A DNA stretch of 64,000 nt from Pedobacter sp. ok626 (GCF_900100435.1 NZ_FNEX01000009.1:186001-250000), one strand, 5' to 3'. Numbered from the stretch's first letter, positions 28,188 to 37,387 are shown. The notes: generated by a model not told the origin, from the letters alone. Numbers and translations are program-made.

Positions 28188-29570
28188 TTAAAACGGATCA
28201 GTATACTCACTGAATCTTATCAGTTTCTTGTTTACAAATTCTTCAATTCCAAGACTTGATAATTCACGTCCATAACCCGAAATCTTGGTACCGCCAAAAG
28301 GTAGATCGGGCTGCGTCCAGGTTGGATGATTAATAAAGACCATGCCGGTATCAATTTGCGAGGCTACATTCTTACCCCTGTTTTTATCTGAAGTAAATAC
28401 GGAACCACCTAAACCAAAAGGTGAATCATTAGCGAGTTTTACAGCTTCCTGCTCATCCTTAACAGTATAAAATGAAGCTACAGGCCCAAATAGCTCTTCA
28501 TAATAAGCAGGCATACCAGGTTTGATATCGGTAAGGATAGTAGTTTCCATAAACGCTCCGGGACGGTCGATTCGTTTTCCGCCTAACACAACCCTTGCTC
28601 CGGCATAAACCGAACGCTGAACCTGATCTGCCAGTTGAACTGCTGCGTTTTCACTGCTTAAAGGCCCTAATTCAGTGCTTTCATCCATCGGATCACCAAC
28701 TTTTAAACCGGTCAGCTTCGCTTTGAACTTGGTCAGGAATTCTTCTGCAACTGCTTCCACAACAATAAATCTTTTCGCGGCTACACAACATTGTCCTGTG
28801 TTGTTCATCCGGCCAATCACTCCCCATTCTACGGCTTGATCAATATCGGCATCTTCCAATACAATGAACGCGTCGCTTCCACCCAGTTCCAAAACCGATT
28901 TTTTCAGTGATCTTCCGGCTGCTGCGGCTAAACTTGCACCAGCTTTCTCACTTCCTGTAAGCGAAACACCCTTAATCCTTGGATCAGCAATATAGGCAGA
29001 CACGTTATTTCCCGAAACAAACAAATTAGTGTACAATCCTTCAGGGGCACCGGCTTCTGTAAACAATTCTTCTATGGCAACTGCACACTGGGGAACGTTA
29101 GAAGCATGCTTTACCAGGACCACATTTCCTGCCATGATATTTGGTGCGGCAAATCGGGCAACCTGGTAAAATGGAAAATTCCAGGGCTCAACCCCCAATA
29201 AAACCCCAATCGGGCTGCTGGTAATATAGGCTTCTCCGTATTGCGGATCCAATTGCTTATTTGCCAGAAAAGTCGCTCCGTTAGTAGCATAATAATCTAT
29301 GATATCAGCACTTAATGCGATCTCACCCTTACTTTGCGCGATTAATTTACCCATTTCCAGCGTAATTAACTCAGCTAACTGTGTGGATTTGGAGCGCATC
29401 AGCGCGGCAACCTTGTGCAGTATTGTTGCACGTTCCTGATAACTGATTCGCTTCCAGCTCTCAAATGTCTTTTCAGCTCTTGCAATGGCGGAATCTACCG
29501 CCTCTTCACTCATTTCTTGAAATGTTTTAACAACCTGATTGTTAAAAGGATTGATTGTTTGTATCGCCAT
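28188..29570 (-). CDS. NAD(P)-dependent aldehyde (succinate-semialdehyde-type) dehydrogenase
   Basis: The 460-residue enzyme has the aldehyde dehydrogenase landmarks: GVEPWNFPFYQ, SLTGSEKAG in the cofactor site, the general base Glu in VLELGGSDAF, the catalytic Cys in NNTGQCCVAAKRF, and the late motif EELFGPVASFYTV. The length and the start MAIQTINPFNNQVVKTF match the short succinate-semialdehyde dehydrogenase group (GabD/Sad-like). The true aldehyde is not shown. It follows the AdhP gene by 121 bases on the same strand, so the pair could take an alcohol through the aldehyde to the acid. Confidence 0.92.
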   Translation of the reverse strand: MAIQTINPFNNQVVKTFQEMSEEAVDSAIARAEKTFESWKRISYQERATILHKVAALMRSKSTQLAELITLEMGKLIAQSKGEIALSADIIDYYATNGATFLANKQLDPQYGEAYITSSPIGVLLGVEPWNFPFYQVARFAAPNIMAGNVVLVKHASNVPQCAVAIEELFTEAGAPEGLYTNLFVSGNNVSAYIADPRIKGVSLTGSEKAGASLAAAAGRSLKKSVLELGGSDAFIVLEDADIDQAVEWGVIGRMNNTGQCCVAAKRFIVVEAVAEEFLTKFKAKLTGLKVGDPMDESTELGPLSSENAAVQLADQVQRSVYAGARVVLGGKRIDRPGAFMETTILTDIKPGMPAYYEELFGPVASFYTVKDEQEAVKLANDSPFGLGGSVFTSDKNRGKNVASQIDTGMVFINHPTWTQPDLPFGGTKISGYGRELSSLGIEEFVNKKLIRFSEYTDPF

Positions 29571-29691
29571 GGTATGTTATTTTATTAAGCTTATTAATTT
29601 ATAGCGCTTTAATTTCAGTGATTAATTTTGAGAGTCCTGGCTAAACACTTTCAAAACCAGCTGTGCTCAATGTTACAGGCGTTTTTCGTGA

Positions 29692-30726
29692 TTATGGTTT
29701 GGCTATTTCTAAGACGATCCTGCCACTAATGTCTCCCTTTTTCATCTCGTCAAATACAGTATTTATATCTTCCAGTTTAGCGGATTTAACCGTTGCCTTA
29801 ACTTTCCCTTCTACCGCAAAGGAAATGGCTTCTTCCATATCTTTGCGCGTACCTACGATCGAGCCTTTGATGGTTGTACCATTTATCACCGTATCAAAAA
29901 TGGAAAGATCAAAAGTTCCGGCAGGCAGGCCGTTCAATGAAAGCACCCCCTTACGCCTGAGCGCACTTAATCCCTGGTTAAAGGCAATTGGTGATGGTGC
30001 AGTAACTAATACACCATGCATACCGCCTGTTTCCTTCTTGAGATATGTACCCGGGTCAGTTTCTTTTGCATTAACGGTAAGGTCGGCGCCTAAATCTCTA
30101 GCCAGTTGCAGCTTATCATCTGAAATATCAATAGCAGCAACATGCAAGCCCATAGCTTTCGCATATTGAACAGCCAGGTGTCCTAAACCGCCAATACCGG
30201 AAATGGCTACCCATTCTCCCGGTTTCGCTGCAGTTTCTTTTAAACCTTTATAAACTGTAACACCGGCACAAATGATCGGTGCCATTTCTATAAAATTGAT
30301 ATTTGAAGGAAAATGCGCAACATACCTGGAGTCCGCAACCACATACTCTGCAAAACCACCGTCAACACTATAACCACCGTTCTGCTGAGTTTCGCAGAGC
30401 GTTTCCCAGCCGGTATAACAGTAATCACAGCAACCACATGCGCTATATAACCAGGGCACACCAACAATATCCCCCTCTTTGATTTTTTTCACACCATTCC
30501 CTAAAGCGACTACGTATCCAATAGCTTCGTGTCCGGGTATCAAGGGCATTTTTGGCTTCGCCGGCCAGTCTCCCTGACAGGCATGCAGGTCCGTGTGGCA
30601 TACCCCGCAAGCAATTACTTTAACCAGAATTTCATTTTCACCAGGTGCTCTGACCGGCATTTCCTCAATATGCAACGGTTCTCCAAATGCATGGATCACC
30701 GCCGCTTTCATTTTTTTAGGTATCAT
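29692..30726 (-). CDS. adhP: Zinc-dependent alcohol dehydrogenase, AdhP type
   Basis: The 344-residue enzyme interconverts alcohols and aldehydes with NAD. Catalytic zinc ligands are Cys40 (IACGVCHTDLHA) and His66 (PGHEAIG) plus a Cys in PIICAGVTVYK. Structural zinc ligands are Cys97, Cys100, Cys103 and Cys111. The cofactor loop is GIGGLGHLAVQYAKAMG. A second Met six residues in (MKAAVIHAFG) may be the real start. It lies between the porin and aldehyde dehydrogenase genes, 24 bases after the porin. Confidence 0.95.
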   Translation of the reverse strand: MIPKKMKAAVIHAFGEPLHIEEMPVRAPGENEILVKVIACGVCHTDLHACQGDWPAKPKMPLIPGHEAIGYVVALGNGVKKIKEGDIVGVPWLYSACGCCDYCYTGWETLCETQQNGGYSVDGGFAEYVVADSRYVAHFPSNINFIEMAPIICAGVTVYKGLKETAAKPGEWVAISGIGGLGHLAVQYAKAMGLHVAAIDISDDKLQLARDLGADLTVNAKETDPGTYLKKETGGMHGVLVTAPSPIAFNQGLSALRRKGVLSLNGLPAGTFDLSIFDTVINGTTIKGSIVGTRKDMEEAISFAVEGKVKATVKSAKLEDINTVFDEMKKGDISGRIVLEIAKP

Positions 30727-30750
30727 AATTATGAATATTATACTGTTAAT

Positions 30751-32133
30751 TTAAAATCCAACCACAGCTTCTATCACATAGCCGTTAAATTTGCCCCCGG
30801 AACGATAATCCTGAGTTGGGAAATCTTTATATTTCTGCACTACATATTCTCCTTTTAAAAGGATATTTTTAGTCATAAACCAGCCTGCAGCTCCTGCAAA
30901 ACGGTCAACTTTAACATCATCAGTATAGGTAATAGCCGTAGTATTGGCCAAACGCGCAGTAACCGTATTGTATTTAGCACCTATAAAGAAATTTTCTGTT
31001 TTTCCGAAACGGTAAACTACATCGGCAGCAAATTGTTGCATTTTTCTGGTGTCTGTTTCTTTGGCGGTTCTTCCAGAAGCAGTTTCGTAGGTACCGAACA
31101 ATTCCAATCCTTTTACTTTTAAAAACCCGTTTAGCATAATGGTATTTACTTTTTTGCTGAATCCTGGGTTGAAGCGGCCAGAGAATGCTAATGGGGTACC
31201 CGCACCTGTTGTACTACTGGGATTAGCAGAATTCAGTTCCATCACATACTGATAATTAGATCCTGAACGGTCACCACCAAAAATGGTGTTACTTCCTGAA
31301 CTTTGGTTGCCATAGTATGAGCCGCTTACCCTTACACGGACATCTTTCATCACTTGTTTGTCAAATCCACCTTTTAATATAACCGATGGGGATTTATGGT
31401 ATTTACCGTCAGGATTTGAAGCAGCATACAAAGAATCTACATTACCCTTGATCATGCCGTTGGTCGCTCCAATCAATCCAAAGAAACCGTTTTTCCTTAA
31501 CATCACCTGTCCGCCGATCTCGGTTGCAAACTCGTCAACAATATTGCCTTCCATAAACGGATTATAGATCGCATTCCCCCCATCGCTTCTGCGGAAATGT
31601 TGATCACCGTAATCGACCTCAAAGTGTCCGATCTTAATGGTTGCGATTTCCATGATGTCGTCCCAGATCTGTCCTTTGAACGGCAATTTATCGAACTGAA
31701 TGTATCCACCTTTAACCCAAGTTTCATTGTGGTGTTTGGTAGAAAGGTAACTGGTGATGTTTAACCGGATCCCGTCAGCCAGCTGAACATCCATATATAG
31801 ATTGGCTTGCGCTGTCTGGAATCCCGGGGTAATTATTTTCAACCTGTTGCCAGCTACAGCCGGGTTAAATGACCCAATGTTGTTATTTAAGGCTCCTGGA
31901 TTTTTATGTTTCAGGTTTTGAAATTGTTGAGTAAAGCCAGCGCCGAATTTTAACTTCATTCCATCAAATGTGGTGACGGTATCTTTTGGAGCTTCAAATA
32001 CATTGATACCAGTCTTGTCATATGGTCTCAGATTGTCTACCTTTTGAAACTGGGACTTACCGATAAGGGGAATAAAACAAATCCACATTAACAGCGTTAT
32101 TGGAACTAAAAGTTGAGTAATTTTAATTTTCAT
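30751..32133 (-). CDS. Outer-membrane porin-like barrel
   Basis: The 460-residue protein has a signal peptide (cleavage near IGKSQ, residue 28), then many amphipathic strands (LKFGAGFTQQFQNLKH, ANLYMDVQLADGIRLNI, IATIKIGHFEVDYGDQHFRRSDGG) ending in EAVVGF, as in Bacteroidota porins of the phosphate-selective porin type. The substrate is unknown. It lies 29 bases downstream of yceI and upstream of adhP on the same strand, so these genes probably form one transcript. Confidence 0.8.
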   Translation of the reverse strand: MKIKITQLLVPITLLMWICFIPLIGKSQFQKVDNLRPYDKTGINVFEAPKDTVTTFDGMKLKFGAGFTQQFQNLKHKNPGALNNNIGSFNPAVAGNRLKIITPGFQTAQANLYMDVQLADGIRLNITSYLSTKHHNETWVKGGYIQFDKLPFKGQIWDDIMEIATIKIGHFEVDYGDQHFRRSDGGNAIYNPFMEGNIVDEFATEIGGQVMLRKNGFFGLIGATNGMIKGNVDSLYAASNPDGKYHKSPSVILKGGFDKQVMKDVRVRVSGSYYGNQSSGSNTIFGGDRSGSNYQYVMELNSANPSSTTGAGTPLAFSGRFNPGFSKKVNTIMLNGFLKVKGLELFGTYETASGRTAKETDTRKMQQFAADVVYRFGKTENFFIGAKYNTVTARLANTTAITYTDDVKVDRFAGAAGWFMTKNILLKGEYVVQKYKDFPTQDYRSGGKFNGYVIEAVVGF

Positions 32134-32162
32134 GATCTTTTATTTATAGTTTTTTTAACAGG

Positions 32163-32789
32163 TTACTTTTTAAAATTGAGGATAAATGAAATAGTCAGCT
32201 CGTTACCCACCTTCATTGCTCCGAGCATAAAACTTGGTGGTTGTATACCATAATCAGTCAGCTTTATTTTTTCCTGACCAGTACATAAAATGGTATTGTC
32301 AGCACTAACTTCCCCTATTACCTGTATAGTAATGAGTTTGGAAACCCCGGCAATGGTAAGTGTCCCTGTAGCATTAACAGAAAACTTATTTTTTTGAAGG
32401 GGTGTAACAGAAGCTTCCCGGAGTTTAAAATCGATATCCGGATAAGCGTCAGCCTTAATGGCTTTGTAGGTACGGTTATTCATGGATTCGCTTTCGCTTT
32501 TGAGGTTTTTAGCCTTAACATTGAAATTTAAAGAAATCAGATTTTTAGGTACTCCGCTCTCTCCGGAAACAGCGCCGAAATTTGCTTCACACACAGGGTT
32601 TTGCGCTATCATTGTCCAGTCGTGAATATTTGATTTACCAGAGATTTTTACGACATTATCTTTCGAGCCATTTAATTTATACAATGCCTGTGCATGCAGG
32701 TCCATGCCAGCAGCCGTGCAAATAATGATTAAAACGAACAGATGTCTAAAATAGATAGGTAGCTTGGGTTGATACAGCTTCTTGGTCAT
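32163..32789 (-). CDS. YceI family periplasmic protein
   Basis: The 208-residue protein has a signal peptide (cleavage near DLHAQ) and the YceI lipocalin-like barrel: KSNIHDWTMIAQ, MNNRTYKAIKADAYPDIDFKL, GTLTIAGVSKLITI, ILCTGQEKIKLTDYGIQPPSFMLG. YceI proteins bind isoprenoid-type lipids in the periplasm. The start at 32789 is chosen over an in-frame ATG at 32828 because the only good promoter element (32814-32821) lies between the two. It is the first gene of the yceI-porin-adhP-dehydrogenase group. Confidence 0.9.
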   Translation of the reverse strand: MTKKLYQPKLPIYFRHLFVLIIICTAAGMDLHAQALYKLNGSKDNVVKISGKSNIHDWTMIAQNPVCEANFGAVSGESGVPKNLISLNFNVKAKNLKSESESMNNRTYKAIKADAYPDIDFKLREASVTPLQKNKFSVNATGTLTIAGVSKLITIQVIGEVSADNTILCTGQEKIKLTDYGIQPPSFMLGAMKVGNELTISFILNFKK

Positions 32790-32813
32790 AATTACATGAT
32801 TAAATAATTTAAC

Positions 32814-32821
32814 CAAAAGTA
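32814..32821 (-). promoter_or_regulatory. -7 promoter element of the yceI operon
   Basis: TACTTTTG on the minus strand matches TAnnTTTG and lies 25 bases upstream of the ATG at 32789. A -33 TTG at the usual distance is not evident. Confidence 0.5.
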
Positions 32822-33109
32822 CAACCAAACAAATCTTAGACAGCTGATCTCAAACACTTAAAATAATGACATTCATCATCTTATTGATAAAAAAAAACTA
32901 AATCAACAACTTTTTAAATTTCTCAAAAAGAAATAACAAATCAGCTCGGCAATTGTAGGCAAATCGGGCAACTAATATTTCCTTGATTTTTGCTTTCTAG
33001 TCTGGCTACCTAGCTAAATAACTATACCGACAAGCTCTCCGATTTGCTTGTAAACCTTGATGGAGAAAGAAATGAATAGTGCTAATGGTACGGATGCAGA
33101 TTCATATAT

Positions 33110-33142
33110 GTTTTGATAGTCTTAGGTGTGACCCCGCTGGGA
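33110..33142. repeat. Relic attachment site (tRNA-Lys 3' end), copy B
   Basis: These 33 bases match 34495-34527 at 30 positions without gaps: GTTTTGATAGTCTT, then the end of the tRNA-Lys gene (CCCGCTGGGA). No rest of a tRNA is present; the sequence has drifted, and a 9-bp inverted repeat (TAGGTGTGA at 33123-33131, TCACACCTA at 33144-33152) surrounds the core. It lies in a 553-base stretch (32790-33342) that otherwise holds only the yceI promoter and no gene I can see. Confidence 0.65.
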
Positions 33143-33342
33143 TTCACACCTAGTGCGAAAATCAACGTTTAAACAGTATGAGCATCGTTTTGAAATTCGA
33201 CTCCACGAATAACGCGCCTTTTCTCAGTATATTTTAGCTGCAAATGCTATAACTAAATATTCGGAATTTTATTTAATTGTACAATATATCCCCCATATTT
33301 AACCAACAAATAAATTGCAGTATCTTTGAAAAATAATAGATA

Positions 33343-33897
33343 ATGAAAATAACATTTATAAGGCATTCAAAAGTATTATTTAACTGGGGAAAACTTTATA
33401 ATACAAATTCATTTGATCTAGCTTGTCAAGAGTATGACCTTTCTCCGGTTCAGGCGGGAAAAAAAATGAGAATTGAAAGGCAATCTGTTTATATAAGTAA
33501 CCTGATAAGAACCGAGGCGACCGCTAAAAATCTCTTTCAGGAGGAAATTGAAGTAATAAAAACAGATCTCTTAAATGAAATTCCTTTAAAACCTTTTATC
33601 AATACAAAACTACAACTTCCAACAATAATATGGTTGGTTTTGGGTAGGTTACAATGGTATTTTAATTATTCAACCCAACCGGAAACAAGAAAAAACTCCA
33701 AAGAGCGAATAAACAATTTTTTAGATCATATTCTAAGTAAGAAACAGGACTGTATTATTATTGGACATGGTTTCTACTTTGCACAGATGGTTAATCAAAT
33801 GAAAAGAAGAGCAATTAATGGGAATATGAGGAAAAGACTAAAAAATGAAGAATTAAGGGTATTTGTCGCAGATTGTGGTTTACGAATTCCGTCTTAA
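33343..33897 (+). CDS. Histidine phosphatase superfamily protein
   Basis: The 184-residue protein has the phosphoglycerate mutase-like motifs: MKITFIRHSK (catalytic His8, with RHS in place of RHG), YISNLIRTEATAKNLF (conserved Ser/Arg) and CIIIGHGFYFAQM (second His). It lacks the insert of cofactor-dependent mutases, so it is a phosphatase of unknown substrate. It lies between two copies of the tRNA-Lys 3' end and may belong to a small integrated remnant. Confidence 0.8.
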   Translation: MKITFIRHSKVLFNWGKLYNTNSFDLACQEYDLSPVQAGKKMRIERQSVYISNLIRTEATAKNLFQEEIEVIKTDLLNEIPLKPFINTKLQLPTIIWLVLGRLQWYFNYSTQPETRKNSKERINNFLDHILSKKQDCIIIGHGFYFAQMVNQMKRRAINGNMRKRLKNEELRVFVADCGLRIPS

Positions 33898-33956
33898 TTG
33901 ACATGAAAATTCCTTCCCTTTTCAATATCCTAAGGGTCGACAAAAAATGAGTAAAC

Positions 33957-34424
33957 TTATTCACTCAGCTTCATCTTTACAGCCATTATATGTTTGCAGA
34001 GCCCTCTATTCGTCTTGTTATTAGTAAACCAGGTACAGGTACATTGTAGCTCGTTGCCTTTACCGGCGACGATATGACTCACACCAGCACTGCCTTTAAC
34101 TTCAGCTTTAATACCGCTTTTGTCATTTTGCATTATTACCACACCATCTTCATCGAACAACTTTATCGCATTTTGTAACCTTGGATTAAAGCGTTTTAAC
34201 CGTGAGAGCTTAAATGGAAGCTTTCTATAAAAATAATTGTTGCTCGATAAATCGTACCCCAATAATCCCATACTGGATAGTGAAGCCTGCAAAGTTTCCA
34301 TCGTTCCCAGCTGAATGTCATGTTCTATGGAAACCAGCGTGGGCTGAAAAACCTCATTGGTTTTAAAATAATTATTGATGCCAAATAACCATTCTTCCGG
34401 TAGTTGAACCATCAGGTTTTCCAT
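33957..34424 (-). CDS. SWIM zinc-finger protein, probably an N-terminally shortened relic
   Basis: The 155-residue protein ends in a SWIM motif (CTCTWF, then GLCKHIMAVKM: CxCx(n)CxH). The preceding segment, MGLLGYDLSSNNYFYRKLPF followed by ...RFNPRLQNAIKLFDEDGV, is what I recall from the C-terminal part of much longer SWIM proteins. The 5' end lies 33 bases from the terminator that flanks the displaced tRNA end, so the front of the gene may have been lost in an integration or deletion. An ATG with a purine-rich stretch before it is present, so it may still be translated. Confidence 0.6.
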   Translation of the reverse strand: MENLMVQLPEEWLFGINNYFKTNEVFQPTLVSIEHDIQLGTMETLQASLSSMGLLGYDLSSNNYFYRKLPFKLSRLKRFNPRLQNAIKLFDEDGVVIMQNDKSGIKAEVKGSAGVSHIVAGKGNELQCTCTWFTNNKTNRGLCKHIMAVKMKLSE

Positions 34425-34456
34425 ATTCTTACTTTCGCTGGCAATTCGCTAAAAGC

Positions 34457-34490
34457 AAAAACCCTGCTAATCGTGCAATTGCAGGGTTTT
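34457..34490 (-). terminator. Original terminator of tRNA-Lys, displaced by integration
   Basis: A 10-bp stem (AAAACCCTGC at 34457-34466, complement at 34481-34490) is followed on the minus strand by T-rich sequence. It resembles the terminator of tRNA-Lys copy 1. It now stands next to a tRNA 3' fragment only. Confidence 0.65.
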
Positions 34491-34494
34491 ATAC

Positions 34495-34527
34495 GTTTTG
34501 ATAGTCTTTGTTGTGATCCCGCTGGGA
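34495..34527. repeat. Left attachment site (tRNA-Lys 3' end), copy C
   Basis: The last part, GTGATCCCGCTGGGA at 34513-34527, is identical to 43781-43795 inside the right-hand tRNA-Lys (15 bases exact, imperfect similarity for about 11 more). The flank GTTTTGATAGTCTT is shared with copy B. This is the displaced 3' end of the tRNA gene and marks the left edge of the 9.3-kb element. Confidence 0.8.
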
Positions 34528-34656
34528 CTCTAACCTACCATACTCTATTTTATCAAATATTAGCTTATTAACATCAATAAAGCCTTTTATAAGCTAATAA
34601 GTGACGGTTTACAGCAAAGTAAAATAAATTAAAAAACATTTGAATTAACCAAAAAT

Positions 34657-34675
34657 TGACAGTAATATTGACAGT
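34657..34675. repeat. 19-bp end repeat, left copy (probable integrase arm site)
   Basis: TGACAGTAATATTGACAGT here matches 43708-43726 at 18 of 19 positions in the same orientation. A reversed copy of its first part (TTACTGTCAAT, 34685-34695) lies just before the integrase start, so the site may also regulate the integrase. Confidence 0.6.
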
Positions 34676-34698
34676 GAAACAATTTTACTGTCAATTCT

Positions 34699-35898
34699 AT
34701 GGCTACAGTTAACTTCTATCTAGACAAACCAAACAGGAAAGATCAGAGACCGATCTTGCTTACTTACCTCCTCAATGGGGCAAAAATACGCTTTTCAACA
34801 AAGCTTAAAACTACCGACAAAGATTGGAATCCAAAAGAGCAAAAGGTTAAAAGAAATGGCGCAAATGAAAGTGAAATCAATTTTGCTTTGGATGAATTTA
34901 AAAGGGTAATTACCAAAGCTGAATTGGATACCAAATTTGACCCTTCCAGTTTAACACTTGATTTGATCAGAAGCAAGCTTGAAGATGCTACTGGCAAGAA
35001 AAAAGCCGCGTTTACGATTTTTGATGCATTTGAAGAATACATTAGGGAGGCAGAGATCACTAAGACCATAAGCTCTAAAAAGATATATGAGGTGACTTTA
35101 AATAAGATTAAAGCTTTCAATGAAGATAAACGCTACCAGTTATCTTTTGATAACGTAGACAGCAAATTTGAAAGCAAATTCACCGACTATTTAATCAATG
35201 ACCATAAATTAGTCAACAATACCATTGGCAGGTACATTAAAACCATTAAATCGTTCATGCACTTTGCCGCTGAACGTGGATATACCAATAATTATAAATT
35301 TAAATCCTTTAGAGTCATTAAACAGGACGCTGACATCATTTATTTAACAGAAGAAGAACTATTAAAGATTTACCATTTTAAGAATCTACCTCCCCGACTA
35401 GATGCCGTCAGAGATGCTTTTTGTTTGGGTTGTTTTACTGGCCTTAGGTTTTCTGATTTAGCGGAGCTTAGGTTTGCGAATTTAAAACAGGATTTTATTG
35501 AATTAAAATCAAAAAAGACGCGCGATTTTTTACGCATACCGCTGAATGACTATGCAAAGGCTATCTTAAACAAACACAAGGGGAATCCACCACAAGTAAT
35601 CAGCAACCAGAAAATGAATGACTACATCAAAGAAATTGGAGAACTGGCTGAAATAAACGGCAATATCATACTTACCCAATACCAGGGGGCAATCAGAATA
35701 GAAAAAGCTGAACCTAAATACAACTTTCTTTCTACCCATACCGCCAGAAGAACCTTTGTAACCCTATCACTTGAAAAAGGAATGCGGCCAGAGGTTGTAA
35801 TGTCGATAACAGGCCATAAAGACTATCCTACATTTAAAAAATACATCAAACTAACGGAAAACGTTAAGTTAGCCGAAATGAATAACGCTTGGAACTAA
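34699..35898 (+). CDS. Tyrosine recombinase of the tRNA-Lys element
   Basis: The 399-residue integrase has an N-terminal arm-binding region, a core-binding domain (about 105-205) and a complete catalytic domain: Arg in CFTGLRFSDL, HTARRTF with the HxxR pair, GHKDYPTF, and the nucleophile in FKKYIKLTE. It starts 186 bases inside the left attachment site and is directed into the element. Given its place it most likely catalysed integration into the tRNA-Lys 3' end. The next gene begins 7 bases after its stop. Confidence 0.95.
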   Translation: MATVNFYLDKPNRKDQRPILLTYLLNGAKIRFSTKLKTTDKDWNPKEQKVKRNGANESEINFALDEFKRVITKAELDTKFDPSSLTLDLIRSKLEDATGKKKAAFTIFDAFEEYIREAEITKTISSKKIYEVTLNKIKAFNEDKRYQLSFDNVDSKFESKFTDYLINDHKLVNNTIGRYIKTIKSFMHFAAERGYTNNYKFKSFRVIKQDADIIYLTEEELLKIYHFKNLPPRLDAVRDAFCLGCFTGLRFSDLAELRFANLKQDFIELKSKKTRDFLRIPLNDYAKAILNKHKGNPPQVISNQKMNDYIKEIGELAEINGNIILTQYQGAIRIEKAEPKYNFLSTHTARRTFVTLSLEKGMRPEVVMSITGHKDYPTFKKYIKLTENVKLAEMNNAWN

Positions 35899-35905
35899 AG
35901 AAATT

Positions 35906-36595
35906 ATGAACGAAGATATTTTAAACACACTTTCAAAAATTATATTGGATAGTGCAGAAAATCCAATAGCCAAACCAAAAGACAGAGAAGTAAAGAAGAA
36001 AACGAATTCAGACGACAATGAATTAAGCAAACATAACCATCATTTATACAATGACTTATATTCAAAATTCAAGTCATTAAGTGAAACTAACAGTCCCATT
36101 AGTGAGAAAATTACAGCTCTAAATAAGCTCATAGATCATAATACTCAATTACTAGAGATTAAAAGCTATTCTGTCCTGCCTGCTGATGCGGAGTTTCACA
36201 GAGCGATCTTTGAGTTAAACAATCGCATTAAAGAGTATAGGCTGTTTTTAGAACGAGATTCATTAATATCCTGTGCAGAACCAGAACATAAAGCACCAAT
36301 AGGCAGAACAACAGAGGTTCTTAAATATAACGAAACAGAACTAAGCCAGAACCAACTTCTTTTCCTTTTTAATGAAATGAGAAACGAAAGAATCATAACC
36401 AGTGATTTAACCAATGTAGAGATTGCAAGAGCTGTTGAAATATTAACTGGCCTCAGTTCGAAAAAATTCGGTCAGGAATTGAGCAACATAAATACGCGGG
36501 AGTTTTCCAAAACGGAAAAAGAACAATTAAAGACAAAATTGCTGAATCTAGATAAAGCTGTCGATAAACTTAAGGACAAGAAAACTAAAAAATAA
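35906..36595 (+). CDS. Mobile-element hypothetical protein downstream of integrase
   Basis: The 229-residue protein is highly charged, with a disordered N-terminal part (residues 15-45) and a helical middle. Its C-terminal segment (LSQNQLLFLFNEMRNERII, then VEIARAVEILTGLSSKKFGQEL) resembles a module found at the end of several proteins of Bacteroidota mobile elements, for example RteC-like ones. Exact function is unknown. It probably shares the integrase transcript. Confidence 0.65.
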   Translation: MNEDILNTLSKIILDSAENPIAKPKDREVKKKTNSDDNELSKHNHHLYNDLYSKFKSLSETNSPISEKITALNKLIDHNTQLLEIKSYSVLPADAEFHRAIFELNNRIKEYRLFLERDSLISCAEPEHKAPIGRTTEVLKYNETELSQNQLLFLFNEMRNERIITSDLTNVEIARAVEILTGLSSKKFGQELSNINTREFSKTEKEQLKTKLLNLDKAVDKLKDKKTKK

Positions 36596-36693
36596 TAAAC
36601 TAGGATACAGTCGATTACTGTTATTTACCCGTAAGATTACCCCTATTCCCAGCACGTTTCGTTGTTGTTTTGCAGCTCACAAAATTTAAAAAC

Positions 36694-37047
36694 ATGAGTT
36701 ACACAAACACAAAAACATTACGCTTGGAAGAAGCTGAAAGAAACCCTTTAGTATTAATCGACATGGCCACACTGAAATCCATGCTAAATAGTGTTATTGG
36801 AAATGCACTACAAAATCTAAACCCTAAGGACGTTAATTTGAAGAATGGTGAGCGCCTTAATGACAATCCTGATCTAATGGACATGGAAGAAGCCCTTAAA
36901 TTCCTAAAGGTTTCAAAGGTTACTATTCATAACTGGAAAAAGAAAGGCATCATAAAAAGCCATAAAATGGGCAGAAAGCTCTATTTCAAACGCTCAGAGC
37001 TTTTGGACGCGATTAAGAGACAGAAATATTCTTTAAACACTATTTAA
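36694..37047 (+). CDS. Helix-turn-helix (excisionase-like) protein
   Basis: The 117-residue protein has a C-terminal MerR/excisionase-type HTH: MDMEEALKFLKVSKVTIHNW, then KKKGIIKSHKMGRKLYFKRSEL. The ATG at 36694 is preferred to a TTG eight codons earlier. Such proteins act as excisionases or regulators in Bacteroidota elements. It is followed after 7 bases by a second gene of the same kind. Confidence 0.85.
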   Translation: MSYTNTKTLRLEEAERNPLVLIDMATLKSMLNSVIGNALQNLNPKDVNLKNGERLNDNPDLMDMEEALKFLKVSKVTIHNWKKKGIIKSHKMGRKLYFKRSELLDAIKRQKYSLNTI

Positions 37048-37054
37048 CTGGGAC

Positions 37055-37387
37055 ATGGGAGATTTACCAATGACGCTTGATGAATTCAGGAAAGAATTTA
37101 AAAGGCTATTTGATCAAAAAGCAGATGAGTTTTTTAAAAGGATTTTTGAGGGAATGAAACCACCGGAAAATAAAGACGCAGAACAGAGCTTGATGACGAC
37201 TAATCAAGTGACCGCTTATTTTGATATATCCAGAACCACACTCAATAACTGGATCAATAAGGACAAAATAATGAGCATAAAAAAGGGTAATCAACGCTTT
37301 TTTGACAGAGCTTATATAGAACGATACAAGAAAATCAACTTCTCTTTTGATGAGAGGTTACCAACTTATTATAGTAAGCATGTTTGA
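37055..37387 (+). CDS. Second helix-turn-helix (excisionase-like) protein
   Basis: The 110-residue protein has an N-terminal helical part (FRKEFKRLFDQKADEFFKRIF) and the HTH MTTNQVTAYFDISRTTLNNW followed by INKDKIMSIKKGNQRFFDRAYIERY. It is parallel to the gene before it and may work with it in excision or control. A possible internal start lies five codons in. Confidence 0.8.
   Translation: MGDLPMTLDEFRKEFKRLFDQKADEFFKRIFEGMKPPENKDAEQSLMTTNQVTAYFDISRTTLNNWINKDKIMSIKKGNQRFFDRAYIERYKKINFSFDERLPTYYSKHV

Noticed and set aside
33123..33152. 9-bp inverted repeat around the relic tRNA end, first read as a terminator or operator
   Set aside because: No T run and no gene in reach; the core is better explained as a drifted attachment site.
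34495..34540. Possible third tRNA gene
   Set aside because: Only the 3' end of the tRNA matches; D arm and anticodon arm are missing, so it is an attachment fragment.
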